Source: Gaertneriomyces semiglobifer
Lineage: Eukaryota > Chytridiomycota > Chytridiomycetes > Spizellomycetales > Spizellomycetaceae
DNA: 64,000 nucleotides
NCBI GenBank assembly: GCA_025558075.1
Contig: JAHLKF010000001.1
Location: forward strand, 806,001-870,000
Direction of reading: 5' to 3'
The notes under the pieces were generated by a model that was not told where the DNA came from, did not search any database, and saw only the letters and a list, made by a program, of their open reading frames with translations. Below, piece after piece: positions 11,101 through 23,072 of this stretch (its first letter is position 1; every line of letters begins with the position of its first letter). Position numbers and translations under genes: made by a program.

Positions 11101-11731
11101 AGCCATAGTGGTTTTAGTATGATACCCAAACGAGTCGTTAGTGTTAAAGCAAACTACTTATGCCTGTTGCAGATTGACCGCTCTGACACAGGAACTAGAA
11201 GATACGAAGCAGCAGCGCGACGCGTTACAAGAGAGGGCGGATGCACTGGCGGCTAAGCTTGATAATCAGACACGAAAGCAGAAGCACCGAGAAAAACAGG
11301 TGTCGGTTGAGATTAAGGAAATGCAACATGAAATAGAAAATCTGGCGGAACAGGTGCGCTTTCCGTTGACTGCATATCCTTTCTTTGGCCAGCATTCTGA
11401 GCAGTTTTTCATTGGCGAAATTGTGCAGAGATCAAGTCTGCAAAACACCATTACCCGTCAGTCCAAAGAAATAAAGGCACTTCAGCAAAAGGTAAGCTTG
11501 TGCGCCCTGGAGTTGAGTTGGTTAGTTTAGCTTTTAACGTGTGATGGGCGAGTACAGATTGAAGAGCTGCAGGATGAAGAGCGCGAGCATGAGGAAATTG
11601 TTGCAAAATTGGCACACAGCCTCAACAGCTTGAACAAGAAGAAGAAGAAAGGAGTAGTTGTGGTGGGTGGCAGAAGAGAAGACGATGTGGGTGAGCTGGC
11701 GAGTCTCATGCAAAAGGCGGATGTGGGCTGA
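8115..11731 (+). CDS. CIP2A-like armadillo-repeat and coiled-coil protein
   Basis: Predicted exons: 8115-8240 (frame open back to an acceptor at 8077, so the start may lie upstream), 8307-8448, 8489-8640, 8705-8815, 8896-9000, 9059-9352, 9410-9601, 9665-10030, 10089-10210, 10268-10493, 10551-10661, 10739-10759, 10823-10891, 10949-11094, 11173-11353, 11429-11491 and 11558-11731. Total is about 866 aa; human CIP2A is 905. The first ~600 residues are helical repeats. The segment LLATTCRYESF, then AVVFSLQSLAHLSG, then AWRLTFTVLSQEGKGS lines up in order with the CIP2A armadillo core (LLANLCRHN, VVVFALSILSSL, TFQLIFNILINGDG). The rest is a long coiled coil ending with EREHEEIVAKLAHSLNSL, similar in position to the CIP2A tail. 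In animals CIP2A inhibits PP2A-B56 and binds TopBP1. The call rests on recalled similarity. Exons 2-4 are the least certain. Confidence 0.68.
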
Positions 11732-12162
11732 CCAAGCAGAGATGAAAATCGTCTGTACGAGAATAAAGCACAGTAGACGTTGTCAGAGCACGAAGGTTCT
11801 CATTGTTAAGTTGCGCAGAAAAGGTGCCGGTTCCCGGCACTGCGACTCGCTCCCTCGCTGGCACCTAAGTCTCCAGCGCCCGCCTACGCATCTTTTGCAT
11901 CAGCCATGAGTACTGGGCCCAATCAGATGCTCCTGTGTTACTCCTGAGAACGGAATGCCACTGCGCGTAATACCGGTGCGAATACAGAAAATGGTCTACA
12001 GTAGTTACGTTTTGTGGCAGATTTGAATGCAAATGGCAGCTCCCAGCGCGGAAACTTCACTACCACAGTAAGATTGTTGATGCGAACCTTGAGTATATTA
12101 AATAATGCCTTTAGAGCATGCCAAGCTACAGTGCATGTTTCATCTGCAGTCATGCGATACAA
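11732..12162. other. Convergent 3' intergenic region
   Basis: About 430 bases lie between the stops of the CIP2A-like gene and LTV1. They hold the two 3' untranslated regions. I see no further gene. Confidence 0.4.
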
Positions 12163-14028
12163 CTAGGATAGGACATTGTTGCGCTCCAATACTTGTCGTA
12201 GTAGGTGTCCCTGCCGCTTTTCTTCGTTCTTGAACTCGACCTTGGTTGCCTTCTTCTGTGCACGTCGTAGCTGGAGAACAAAACATATCAGTATATGGCA
12301 AACAACAGAGTAAGTCCTCAACATTGCCTTACTTGATTTTCTTGTTTGATTTCTTGTTTTCGCCGCTTCTTTTCTTCTTTTGTTTCTTTCTTCGGTCGAG
12401 CGACGCCCTTATTTACACGCTGATCAGCGTCCTCTGCTTCATCGTCAGATGAGTGAGAATCGGCATTTTCCTGTTCGTCCCGCATTTCTGCTAGTTGCGA
12501 TTTCGCGGCTTTTTGTCGCAGCCGGTTTAGATTTTGATCGATCATTTTGGGCCGATTGTAGATATTAGAATAGGTGGAGAGCACACTTTCGACATCCCAC
12601 TGTTCGCGATGAGGTTCCTCTGGAACGACAAAGTCTGTATCATCCTGTACTGTGTCATCTTCCTCTCCCGCGTGGTATTTTTCGATGGCATCACGCGCGA
12701 TCTCTTTCAGATCGTTGCGAACGCCGTCAAGGACAGCAATCTGGTCGATTCTTGGTACAACCGTTTGCTTGCGTGCACCAATGACATCGGTTGCATCCAA
12801 GAAATCATCAAGCAAGCGGTCCAAGCGGGATCCAGTGACGGATACAATTCCTCGAACCTTGTCATCTTCTGCGTCGAGCTCGCCAATCTCATCATCCGAG
12901 TACTCGCCCAGCATCTTTTCAAACTGGTCGTCCAATTGTGTTAATTTATCGTTACGAAACATGGTTGCTGCTGTCATGGCGGTCATGGATGTATCTACGG
13001 TGCGAGCGCCTCGAGGGAGTTTCCGAGACATGACCCGCGGGACCTCCTCATCATCATCAAAATCATCGTCACTTTCGAATTCGTCATCCTCATCATCAGA
13101 TCCAGCTGTGCGTGATTGCTTTTTGAAAGCCTGAAATTGCTGTATCCATTCGGCTTCTGCCTCATCTGCACCTTCCTCATCATCGCCGAATCCTGCTTGT
13201 GCTTTTTTCTGGGAGGACACTGGCACCTCATCGTGCAGGGCAGCGAAAAAATCTTCTTCGGCGTTCTCATCGATGTAGGCCTCATCCTCAAGTGCCTCCA
13301 TGATTTCCCGGATGCTAGGATCTGACGGATCTAGCTCTAAACCGTCCTCCACTGCGGCCTGAATGGCTTCTTTGTACGGATCCGCTGCTTCTTCCTCCTT
13401 TTCATCTTCCTAAAAAACGACAATGATGCCACATCAGCTGGAGAAATACTGAAGTTGGGTGGCGGTGGAAGGGAACTCACCACAAAGGTGATGCCAGCAG
13501 GCTTTTCCTTTTTCGGTTGTTTGACTTCCATAAAGACACCCGACGGATCCTCTCCTATCGTCTTCAAATGCTTGAGGTAGTCGTATCTGTCCTGGTCCTT
13601 GAAGAAAATACCGTACAAAGACGGGTCTTCTTTAGCCTTATCCGCAGGTTGCAGTTGAGATAGCGTGAGTTTTTCATCGAACTCGTCCGCCAGCTCGTCG
13701 TCGTCGTCACTGAAATCCCCATACGGAGGTCTAGAGGATCTCTGAACATCTCTGGGCCGTGCAACGTGATCCTCAAACCCAGCTATACCGACATTGTCCA
13801 GGTCTCCAGCATACTTTCCATTCTGATGAAATAATCGGAAAATGAGAAAGCGCGCACATGGGGCAAAGCTGATGGAAGTGTTACCTTGAGCAAGTTGTAA
13901 CTTGGGGCAACTGGCTTCAACAGGTAAGGACTCGCATCTGCCTGTTGAGCAGCAGGGTCATGATGGGACCTGTGTACTACTTGAAAGTGCACCGACTTTT
14001 TAGGATCGATGAATCGCTTTTTCCCCAT
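12163..14028 (-). CDS. LTV1: Ribosome biogenesis factor LTV1
   Basis: Assembly and nuclear export factor for the 40S subunit. Exons are 14028-13885, 13822-13481, 13409-12333 and 12270-12163, giving 556 aa. The N-terminus MGKKRFIDPKKSVHFQVVHRS followed by DP is the family signature. Next come LKPVAPSYNLLK and a DDDDELADEFDE stretch, then SLYGIFFKDQDRYDYLKHLK, also typical. The centre is very acidic, with GSRLDRLLDDFL near the middle. The C-terminus is basic (KKETKEEKKRRKQEIKQENQ, then RRAQKKATKVEF). Length fits the family (about 460-560 aa). The 5' end faces a long non-coding stretch shared with the RhoGAP gene. Confidence 0.92.
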
Positions 14029-15913
14029 CGCTGCTACTTGGTATGGTGTTGCTCTTTTTCAGACCGTTAGTGGAATGGTATACCGCAACCTGTCACACTT
14101 TGTAGTAGTCGTGATAAAAATAAAAAAGTTTCCAAAAAGTTGCGAGAGCAGAACCGAGTGCTCACTAGCAGCGCGGTGTTAGGGTTGTAACGGTGTTGGT
14201 TTGTGGCTGACAAGAATGTGGCGTTGTACGGCCAGTGGCGTCACAGGAAAGCGTGGCGCTCATGGCTGTGCCTTCCCGTCCAGTTGATAAGTGCATGGGG
14301 GGCACGGTTGTGATATTGATCAGAGAGAAGTGGGGGCGACTTTGCCTTGCTTGAGAATTGACCCCCACAATTGGGAATGGATGTTGAAAGTTCCCATCAT
14401 GTCAGTTTTAATAATGCATAATAGTGTGACAAAGGACATGCGAGGGATGGGAATTTGAAATTGATTTGTCTCATATGCTTGTCCCAGTCATGTCATAAGC
14501 ATGTGCAATGCAAATGATTGGATGGATGGGCGGGTGGTGAATTTGAAGGGAGCAAAGAGCATGGGATAATTGTTGAGTGAGGGACGTAAATTGATCTTGA
14601 GAAGCAGGTGGAAGGGAAAGGGACAGCAGCGGCAAAAAGGGGCGAGGCAAATCCCATGGGAATTTTATAACTGTCCACGGCAGGAGAGGTTTGCTTTGTA
14701 GATCGGCGTGGCAATTCTGTGCTAGGGCGTGGTGAAGAAGGATCTACTCTTACGGTAACTGATTTACTCTTTCTACTGATTTACTCGTTGTGCCTCCATT
14801 ACCGGAACCTACAAAGGGGGAGCGTCTACGATGGGTGAGTGCATGGACATGGGAGGAGAGGCCAAGTGATCGTGAGATGTCCGCCTTGGTCAAAGGTTCC
14901 TTTCTCAGCTTTTCTATAATTGTAGGGACGGACCATCCATCCTGCGTGCGTGATATTGCTGCTGCTGATAGTGTGCGTGCGGGCATAATAAGCTTAGAGA
15001 AGAAGAGTTGATAAGGAACGTTCTGTCAAAGCGTCGCGGAATGATATAGAGACAGTAGTTCCTTGGAGAAGCCTTACAGGGGGAACCAAATTTTAGTCGT
15101 TTCCTGGCGGCGACGTTTGGCCCGTCATTTGGCACAGCAGCGAAATCAGACTACAGAAAAAGCGATTTAGCAACGAGTTAGGCGGGGGCATCCAGCATTT
15201 AGGAATAGAATATATAGGATAGGAAGTAAGAGGTAGAAAGTGTTGGGGCTGCGGAAAGTGGTGAGAAAGGTCACAGCACAGCAGGACCTAGTTGATTGAG
15301 GCTTGGTGATCCTCCTTCTCCTATTTCCACCTTCCTGCACCACACACCCTGGCGGACAAAGCCTTGGTCCCTGTGCTGTGACTCTCACAAGTAATACTCA
15401 CCGCATAGCGGAAGGAGGATTTCCAGTTGTGAATCCGCAGAGAGATCATTGCCTTGAGCCGTTGAGACAGGCGATTTTTACCCCTTCCCAAACGCCGTCG
15501 GCTGGAGAACATTCATCTACCGACACTGGCAGGCGACTTGGTGCACATTGTACCACGGTGTATATATATCCACTATTCCCCCTTTGCCATTGACTTTGGC
15601 CGCACTGCAGAGGATAGGCAGGCAATCAGCGCTGTCGCAGGGTAAGTTCTGACACTCGGCTTTTGCACACTCTGGTCTTCTTCCACCAACTCACCACATT
15701 GGTTGACCAGCTGATGCATCAGGATCCCTGTTTGGACCTATGCTAGCACCTCCTGGCTTCCCTTAGCATCAAAAGTCATTTGTTCCGGTCGGATATCCCT
15801 CACCAGTTTCCATCACACCCATTCCCACACACCACCATTGCTGGCAACTGTCAGTGTAGTTCTCTGCTCCCCGCGCAACGCTACAACCGACCCCTAACGT
15901 TGCCTGCCTCACA
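14029..15913. promoter_or_regulatory. Long intergenic region between LTV1 and the RhoGAP gene
   Basis: Nearly 1.9 kb without a supportable gene; only short chance frames are present. It includes purine-rich and pyrimidine-rich tracts (15300-15360, 15780-15850). The last ~300 bases before the RhoGAP ATG are C/T-rich with many CACC/CCAC motifs and are probably 5' untranslated. It must contain the promoters of both flanking divergent genes. No tRNA or repeat was recognised. Confidence 0.4.
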
Positions 15914-18900
15914 ATGACAGGCGCCGCCTCAGCTTTATCCGACCCGCAAATGGCTTCGCTTCCAGCAGAAGGCCGTCCGTATCAAGCGGCTGTCGATGCA
16001 TGCACCCAGACTGAACAGTCCGTGGAAGACCAGGACACTCTGAACATCACTATCCCCCATTCACATCTATCCTTCGTGCATATTGAAGAATCCGTCAAAG
16101 GTGGCCGAGAAAACAAAAGAATGTCCGCCATCATCGTTGCATCCAGCCCAACCTCCGAAAAGTCCAAGGATGACATATCGGTCCTGTCGATCAACATCCC
16201 GTCGCGGTACTCTTACATATCAAGCACCGAAAAGCCACTTCCGGGCGTACCGGATTCAAAGCGGACAAGCCTTCTTTCACAAATGGCTGGTGAGGGTGTC
16301 ATCTCTATCGATGTCGCAACGTCACCGCGCCACTCTCATCTACCCGCTCGGCTGTCTAAATCACAAGAACTGGAACATCGACAAGATGTGCCAGCCGACG
16401 ATATGGCTCCTGCTCCGGCGTACGAGGAGGCTGTCCAACCGCTGCGTCATCAATCGAGCGTCTTGACTTTGGTTGACGATTCTGTTTCCGATGCTTCATC
16501 CAAATCTTTTCTCCAAACATCGGTTTCGCCAGTAAGGCCAACGACAAGTCCGTTGCGGCTGCCACCGCTTGGGGTAATTAATACTGGTATTTCATCGTTA
16601 GCTTTGTCCCACACACTGACTTTGTTCCACCACTATTACTAGATCACCGACTATATAACTAACCCCGACGCCGAAGCAGCGCTCCGCTCGCTGAGCGCCT
16701 CGTGGCCAGTGCACAAATCTGGTCTCTTGGTACGAAAGGAACTCCCTGCCTCTCAAGGGCGGCTGAACGCGGATCGATCATCCAAGTCTCGCTTGATGGG
16801 CAAAACATTCAATCAGCTGTGGAAAGGAAAGAAGAAGCCCAGATCCGGTGACTCTGGCAGGATCTCTCAAGGAGATGATGACGAGTGGGCGCTATTTTAC
16901 GCCGAAGTGCGCGGATCTTACTTAATGTTCTACTACATTGAACCACCCACCGTTTCAGGCACCAGTCCTACTTCCCGCCCACCCTCAGTATCAATGCCGC
17001 TTACCAATAGCCACAGCTTGGTGCGCAATCATGGCAGCTTAGGGAATAGCGGTTTCCGCGAGAGCGTGATGCACAAGTCCGTCAAGCTTTTTAGTACCCT
17101 AACGTCCCGCAAGAGCCGCTCAAGTCATTCGAGAAAACCTTCCAGCGAGCTCGCCGGAAAGCTCTTTAGGAGTGAGCGAAGTTCTGGAGAAGACAAGCGC
17201 AGAATGTCAAACGAACGACAACGCACACTTCTTGCACATCTCTCACCGGAAGATATCAGGACTGCACCGGTTCGTTTTAACATTCATGCATTTGCCGCAG
17301 ATAAACGAAGGGTCACTGACTTCTTTGCTTCCATAGCGCACCCTTGTGCACTACATTCCTCTTCATAGAGCCATGGTAGAAGTCGTAAATCAACCAGCGT
17401 CGAACACACTCACTACACCAGGCTACACCGCATCGTATGCTACGACCGATTCTGCCGTGGGTGCATGTCAAATGGTTTTGACAACTGCTTTGATTGACCA
17501 TTCGGTCACTGATCGATCAAATTGTGATCAGATCTTTATGGATATCGTGCTCCATGAAGACATCTTTGATCACTCATCCATGAACGAAATTTCCGCATCG
17601 ACTGTTGGGTCCATGTCTCCTATCCGAGATGCGGACCTTCGTCGACAGGAACTTAACGAATGGGTGAACGCTATCCGTAACAGCAGCGAAGTTGCTGTCG
17701 GTCATTCCGTTGCTCCTAGTTTGCGATCCATGACGCGAGAGCGAAGCTTCAGCAGTCCAGTCGCCCCGGTGGAATTTAATCCCACATTCAGGAGTATGCC
17801 TAGCAAGCAATCACTCTCTGTTGAAAGACATCCCGATGATGCGACCACCAGAATTTCACGAGATACGGCCTCTGTGAAATCCAAATCGAGCTTTGGATTT
17901 CCTCCGTTGCCCACGCAAGGTGCTTCTTCCAGTCGTTTCGCAACCTTCGACCGACGGCCTTCTGTGGAGCCGATGGGTACAACAACTGAGGGACTCATGT
18001 CGTCCAGCGCGTCGAGCAGTGGCGGAAAGTCTTTTGCAAAGATGATTTCGAGTCGTTGGAAGAGTGCGTTTGAGAAAGAGAAGGATGCTTCTCGTCATCG
18101 GCCGGTCATATCGGGACCGACGAACTTCACCAAGGTGGACGTGTCACCGGACATGCTGCTGCAATCGGCCGCCGGATTTGGCTCGAGTCCAGTATCTAGT
18201 AGCTCGACGGAAGTGAAACCTGCAATTACCGCGGGCAGCAAGGACCTTTCGCCGTCATCGTCGGAATCATCTTTGTCCAAGGAGCACCGTCGCCGAGCCA
18301 AGTTGGAAAAAGCGGCTTCTAAACAGTTGGTGACTAAAACGAAGAATAAGGACGGAGAGGAAGCTGCTGATCGAAGCAAGCGTCCCGCTGGTCGGAGAGA
18401 AAAGGATGCCGACAAGGAAAAGGAGAAGCACTCTGCTCGTGCGAAAAAGGCTCAAAAGGCTCCTAATGGACATAGCACTATATCTGCTCCGGTCAGCTTG
18501 TCCCATTCATCCACTCCAAACCAGACACATCCTTTGCAGAAGCCGAATGCGTACAACACTAAGGATGAGCAACAGCCAACCATGTCTTCCTCTCGGCTGT
18601 TTTTCCCGTTTTTCACCAAAAATCTCTTCCCTCAAAAGGAGAGAGATGTTGCCCCTGCTATTTTGCCCGTGACCGAACGATTACAACGATCTACCACGGT
18701 TTCTTCGCGCGCCTCTACCATGCGGAGACGTGTGGGGCGCTCTCGTCCACAGTCTGCTACAACTATGTCCAGCGATCGAGGAACCATTGGTAGCGGCATC
18801 AAAGTCATGGAAGGGAAGGTGCCAATAGCAATCCGAGAGTGTATAGCGCTGGTTGAGGAGATCGGCCTTACAACAGAGGGTCTGTACAGGATATCTGGGA

Positions 18901-20460
18901 GTGCCGCGTCGGTTGAGCGACTGCGGCGGCTGTTGATGCTGGACCCTACCTGTGTTCAGTTGACGTCAACGCCCACTAGTCCTTTAGCTAAAACATTGCC
19001 AGCTGCGCCGATCGTGGAGCTTGTGGCTGCCGCAGAGAGACTACCGAGTATATCTCGACGCACGTCCCGGCTTTCGATGACCGATACTGTGTCCTCGGCA
19101 AGATCAAGCGCAGATTTTACCCACATTATCGAATCACGTCGCACTTCCCACAACAGACGTCTTTCAGCCGGAAGCGCAGCACCAGCAGCAGCCTTGTCTG
19201 GCCCGTCTCTGTACGATAATGACGTACATGTAGTTACTGGTGTCATCAAGAGCTTTTTGAGAGAAGGTTTAGGGTCAAAGAAGGTTCCTATCTGCACATT
19301 CAATCTCTATGAGGGATTCATTACTGCAACCCGTAAGTTTTCTTGAACATTTGCGTAAACTTTGAAAAACTTAAGAGGTATTAACGCATGCTCCGCCCGC
19401 AGAGATCGCCGATTGGCGCGCACGAATGATCGCTATCCAGGATTTGGTCCACAGTCTTCCGCCCAACCACTTTGCAACTTTGAAGTTGGTGTGTGAGCAC
19501 CTGAATCGGGTGGCGTCTGAATCCGACAAGAATCGTATGTCTGTCCGCAATTTGTCGATCATCTTTGGACCTACGTTGCTGCGGCCACCTCCCGCCCTGG
19601 ACTCTCTTGCGAGAATGGTAGAAGATATGCCTTTCCAATGCACAGCGGTTGAAACACTTATTGAGCAATCTGAATGGGTGTTTGGTCCCATCGAGTTTGA
19701 GGAGACCGAATTGCCAGCGGAGGAAGTAAACGGCGAGAGTGCTCCATCAGCATCTACTGAGTCTGCTCAATCTGAAGATCACGTTCACACAGTTCATGCT
19801 GGAGCACATGCTGAGGGCAGCCGCGAGACTGTATCTGGTGAGGAAGATGGTGACGACGATGTTGCTTCTAACTGTGGTGTTGTTGGATCTGAAATGGGGT
19901 CTGACGTGGGCGCTGTAAACCAAGTGGTTGACTCTTCTATGCCAGCCCAAGTTGAACCATCATCATCCATTGAAGCCCTGCCATCCTCGTCGACCGCAAA
20001 CGAATCTCCCAAGGAAACAGTCGGCGAGCAGGCAGCGGCGCCTGTGCCTCTTACCGGTCCGCGTCTCAAACATACTCACAGCAAGATGATGAGGCGACAA
20101 GGCCAACTTCTTCCTCTCATCTATTTTGACGACCTTCGGGATTCTGGGCGCCTGGACATGTCTGCCATAGGTCTCAGCATCGACACAACAATACCCCCTG
20201 CATCATCGACGATGGAAACCACAACCGCCACTGCATTGACGGGCAGCAGTCGTAGCGGCTCGGGCTCTGCGGAAGAGTCATTTTCCTTTGGCTCATCGCT
20301 GCCATCTCCCTCACTATCAGTTTCATCGTCCATGTCCCACAAGACCCATACAAACAAGGTCACTCCATCGGAGCCTGCGACCGTTAGCTACATTATTCCG
20401 CCAGCACCACGGCTCAGCCTGAACTTGGAAACTGAGACCCGCTCGTTTTTGAACATATAA
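15914..20460 (+). CDS. Rho GTPase-activating protein, 1446 aa
   Basis: Likely stimulates GTP hydrolysis by a Rho/Cdc42-type GTPase in polarity or cell-wall signalling. Exons are 15914-16573, 16643-17269, 17337-19332 and 19403-20460, with matching phases. The first third is Ser/Thr/Pro-rich. A PH-like region appears around WALFYAEVRGSYLMFYY and HYIPLHRAMVEVVNQ. The RhoGAP domain begins near base 18790 (GIKVMEGKVPIAIRECIALVEE, shortened here by family practice to the KVPIAIRECI core) with the arginine-finger loop GLYRISGSA, continues with VHVVTGVIKSFLRE, and resumes in exon 4 with LPPNHFATLKLVCEHLNRV and LSIIFGPTLLRPP. An extra Ser-rich stretch of about 80 residues sits inside the domain. The C-terminus is low complexity. 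The PH call is weaker than the RhoGAP call. Confidence 0.88.
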
Positions 20461-20624
20461 GAGCTGTCTTTGTTCACCATTATCAGTGCAGCGCAAATAA
20501 CAATTAGCCGTTTTGTGAACGCAGTACACAAATAGTACAGTGTACAGACATTAGAAACCGCCACGTACACACGTTTAATTCAATTGTATTTTTCAAAAAT
20601 TATTGTACACAAAATATCTACAAA

Positions 20625-23072
20625 TTAATGAATTCCACTACTTTTGGGGACATTGGCAACAAACTGCTTTTGAAGTTTACTGTATTCCGCTTCCAAAATT
20701 CTGTCCTCCTGCAGGCGCTTTTTGTGAATTCTGTCTCCGAGACTGCGATTCCTTTTCAAGTTTCGGCTGCCGTCAGCGGGCGCGGCATCTCGCGTTCGAA
20801 CTCTCCCACTAGCAACCCGATGGTTCGCGAATTGAGGTTGTATGGGAATATTTAATCCTTGCATCTGCGGATGTGGCATCACAGAGGGATACCCTCCGTT
20901 CATCATGGGAAAGTTCGGGCCTCCGACCGGACGACCCGGCACTCCACCACAATTGGGACCACGCAGTAAGGAGCCAGCTGTGTACAGGCCACTGCCCCAT
21001 ACCTGTCCCTTACCATCCAATGTCGGCATGAACTGAGCTGGTGCCACACCTCCACTCGCAAGATACCGTGATGCCGATCCCGTAGAAATACTTGAACCGG
21101 TGGACGATGCGGCGCTGCTCAAAGCCGACTGCTGCTGTTGTATTTGTATGGGTTGCAGTTGTTGCTGCGCCATTGGTTGAACAAAATGGATCAGCGGAAC
21201 ATCATCCGGGGCGTCGTGGAGAGTCATTCCAGCTGACCGTGAGCGCACGTGCGTCTTTTGGAATGGCTTTTGCTTGACTGGCTGAGTTGGTTCGGCCGTA
21301 CGTTTTGCTTTCCCTTTGCTTTTGGACGCGGTACGTTTACTACCGGTGGTACTGCGTGGTCCTCCTGCAGCGCCGTCTGACGCGGTACTAGTCGAGAGCG
21401 GTTGCTGGTCAGGCACTGGGGAAACTTGATGCACGGTATGGGTCGAGATGCTGGCCGTTGGGTTCGCATCCACGTCTGTAGGTCCTGACGGGCGCGGCGT
21501 TTCCCGCACCTCAAGACCAGCTTTATCGTACGGTTCCTGCGCGGGTGAAATCGGGACAGGCGCAGATATGTCCATTGTTGGCAACGTCGTTGCATTATTG
21601 TCCTGGTTTAATGCCATTGGTGGCTCCACAGCTGGGTCTTGTTCGCACGGCGCAGGATGATCATCTAGTTTAGGGACGGTACCACTGGGCACCGCAGACT
21701 CGTCAGCCTCTTCAAGCTGTTGGCAGGTTGTGTCCGATGGGGCCACCACAGTCGGGGCAGGATTATCGGCGGCACATATTTCTGGTTCTGCAGGTACAGC
21801 GATTGCAACATCGTCTTTTCTGACAGCTTCTACAGCTACACTCTCAAAATCAACCCAGAACGAACCAGCTTCTGCCGCTACAGCGACAGGTGCCTGCCTC
21901 TCTGCTTCTTGTGAACTGTCCAGATGCGATTCGGTTTGATTAAATTCTTCGGGCACTAGCGTTGCTTTGAGCGTGGATAATCTGTGGCGCACTTTTTGGA
22001 CAAGCATAGGAAGAACGGTTGCGCTTGTTTTGTCCACCGGTGCTGGGAAATGCGGGTTCGAGTCGGGGGAGGTGTGATTCTCACTGGCCTGTAAATCAGT
22101 AATGGCGCTCGTGGAGGGTGAAGTTCCAGTAAACGGACTCATATCCCACTCAGTGAAGTCGCTACGTGGCACATCAATCACAACAGGAGAGCTGGCTGTT
22201 GCTAAGCGTTACCAAGGAAGTTGAGACATCGTAGGACACGTACACACCAGGGAACTCTATCGTGAACTCACCATGTTTGGCGGTGGACGCGGCAGCGGAT
22301 GGCTTCGGCAAGCTACCGGGCGGTAAAACGTGGGCGGCGTTTTCTAAAAAAACTAATCAGCAGCCTAGCTCTCACAATCCCGAATGAAGTTGACGGTTTC
22401 ATACTTTGCTTGGTTTGTTTATCGTTGATCATGTCGACCTCGTACTTTCGACGCGTCCTACCGCTTGAACACGACCAGAATAATGCCCCAAACCCTGCCA
22501 GCATTGCGGTAGGGAGTCCAATAACGGCCGCCTTAGCGCCTGTGTTCATAGTATTCCAAGTGCCATTTCCTTCCGCGACTTTCGCGCCAGTAGTCGGTGT
22601 AGGATTCGTCCTACACGAGGGCGCCTGATCTGGATGTTTACACACAACACAAGAGCCCGACGATTCGAGAACGTAATATCCGGTTGGGCATGACGCGGCC
22701 TGGTCGTCGGTCAGTTCAGGCTTCTGCGGCGGTGCGCTTCCAAGAGCGGTTCTGTTTTCAACCAGTTCCAACAAACCATATCCGGGTAAAAAAGTGGGAG
22801 GAAATGTTGAGCCACCTCCTCTTGCGCTAGATATCGGGGTGGTTGGCACTGGGAGTGGTAATAGAACTGCAGGTATATTCGTCTCTGCGGGTATAGATTG
22901 GGTGCCCGATGCTGCACTCGCTGTAGGGCCGCTTATAGCGAATACAAGCGCTGTAGTTACTGATGTAAATTTGTGGTTCAATAAGCGCGGAAGGTTCCAT
23001 TGAACATATGGAACTACACGTACCAAGAGCGATGATTGGCGGACACCACGATCTCTTTGTGTAGTGAGCCAT
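20625..23072 (-). CDS. Putative single-pass surface protein with Q/S-rich cytoplasmic tail
   Basis: No family recognised. Exons are 23072-23024, 22950-22405, 22343-22272 and 22195-20625, totalling 745 aa. Splicing the first intron creates a convincing signal peptide ending near ISGPTASAASG; reading through the intron destroys it. The ectodomain has two N-glycosylation sequons (NRTA, NGTW) and a compact Cys cluster (SCPTGYYVL, SCVVCKHPDQAPSC). One membrane helix follows near base 22510 (AAVIGLPTAMLAGFGALFW), then a basic stop-transfer (RTRRKYE). The ~530-residue cytoplasmic part is Ser/Thr/Pro/Gln-rich with poly-Q near bases 21120-21180, and ends in a basic helical patch (KRNRSLGDRIHKKRLQED). 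The layout resembles fungal wall sensors such as Wsc/Msb2/Mid2, but no homology is claimed. Confidence 0.72.

Noticed and set aside
12534..13134. Plus-strand frames opposite LTV1
   Set aside because: Antisense of the acidic LTV1 centre; Ser-rich by complement of Asp/Glu codons.
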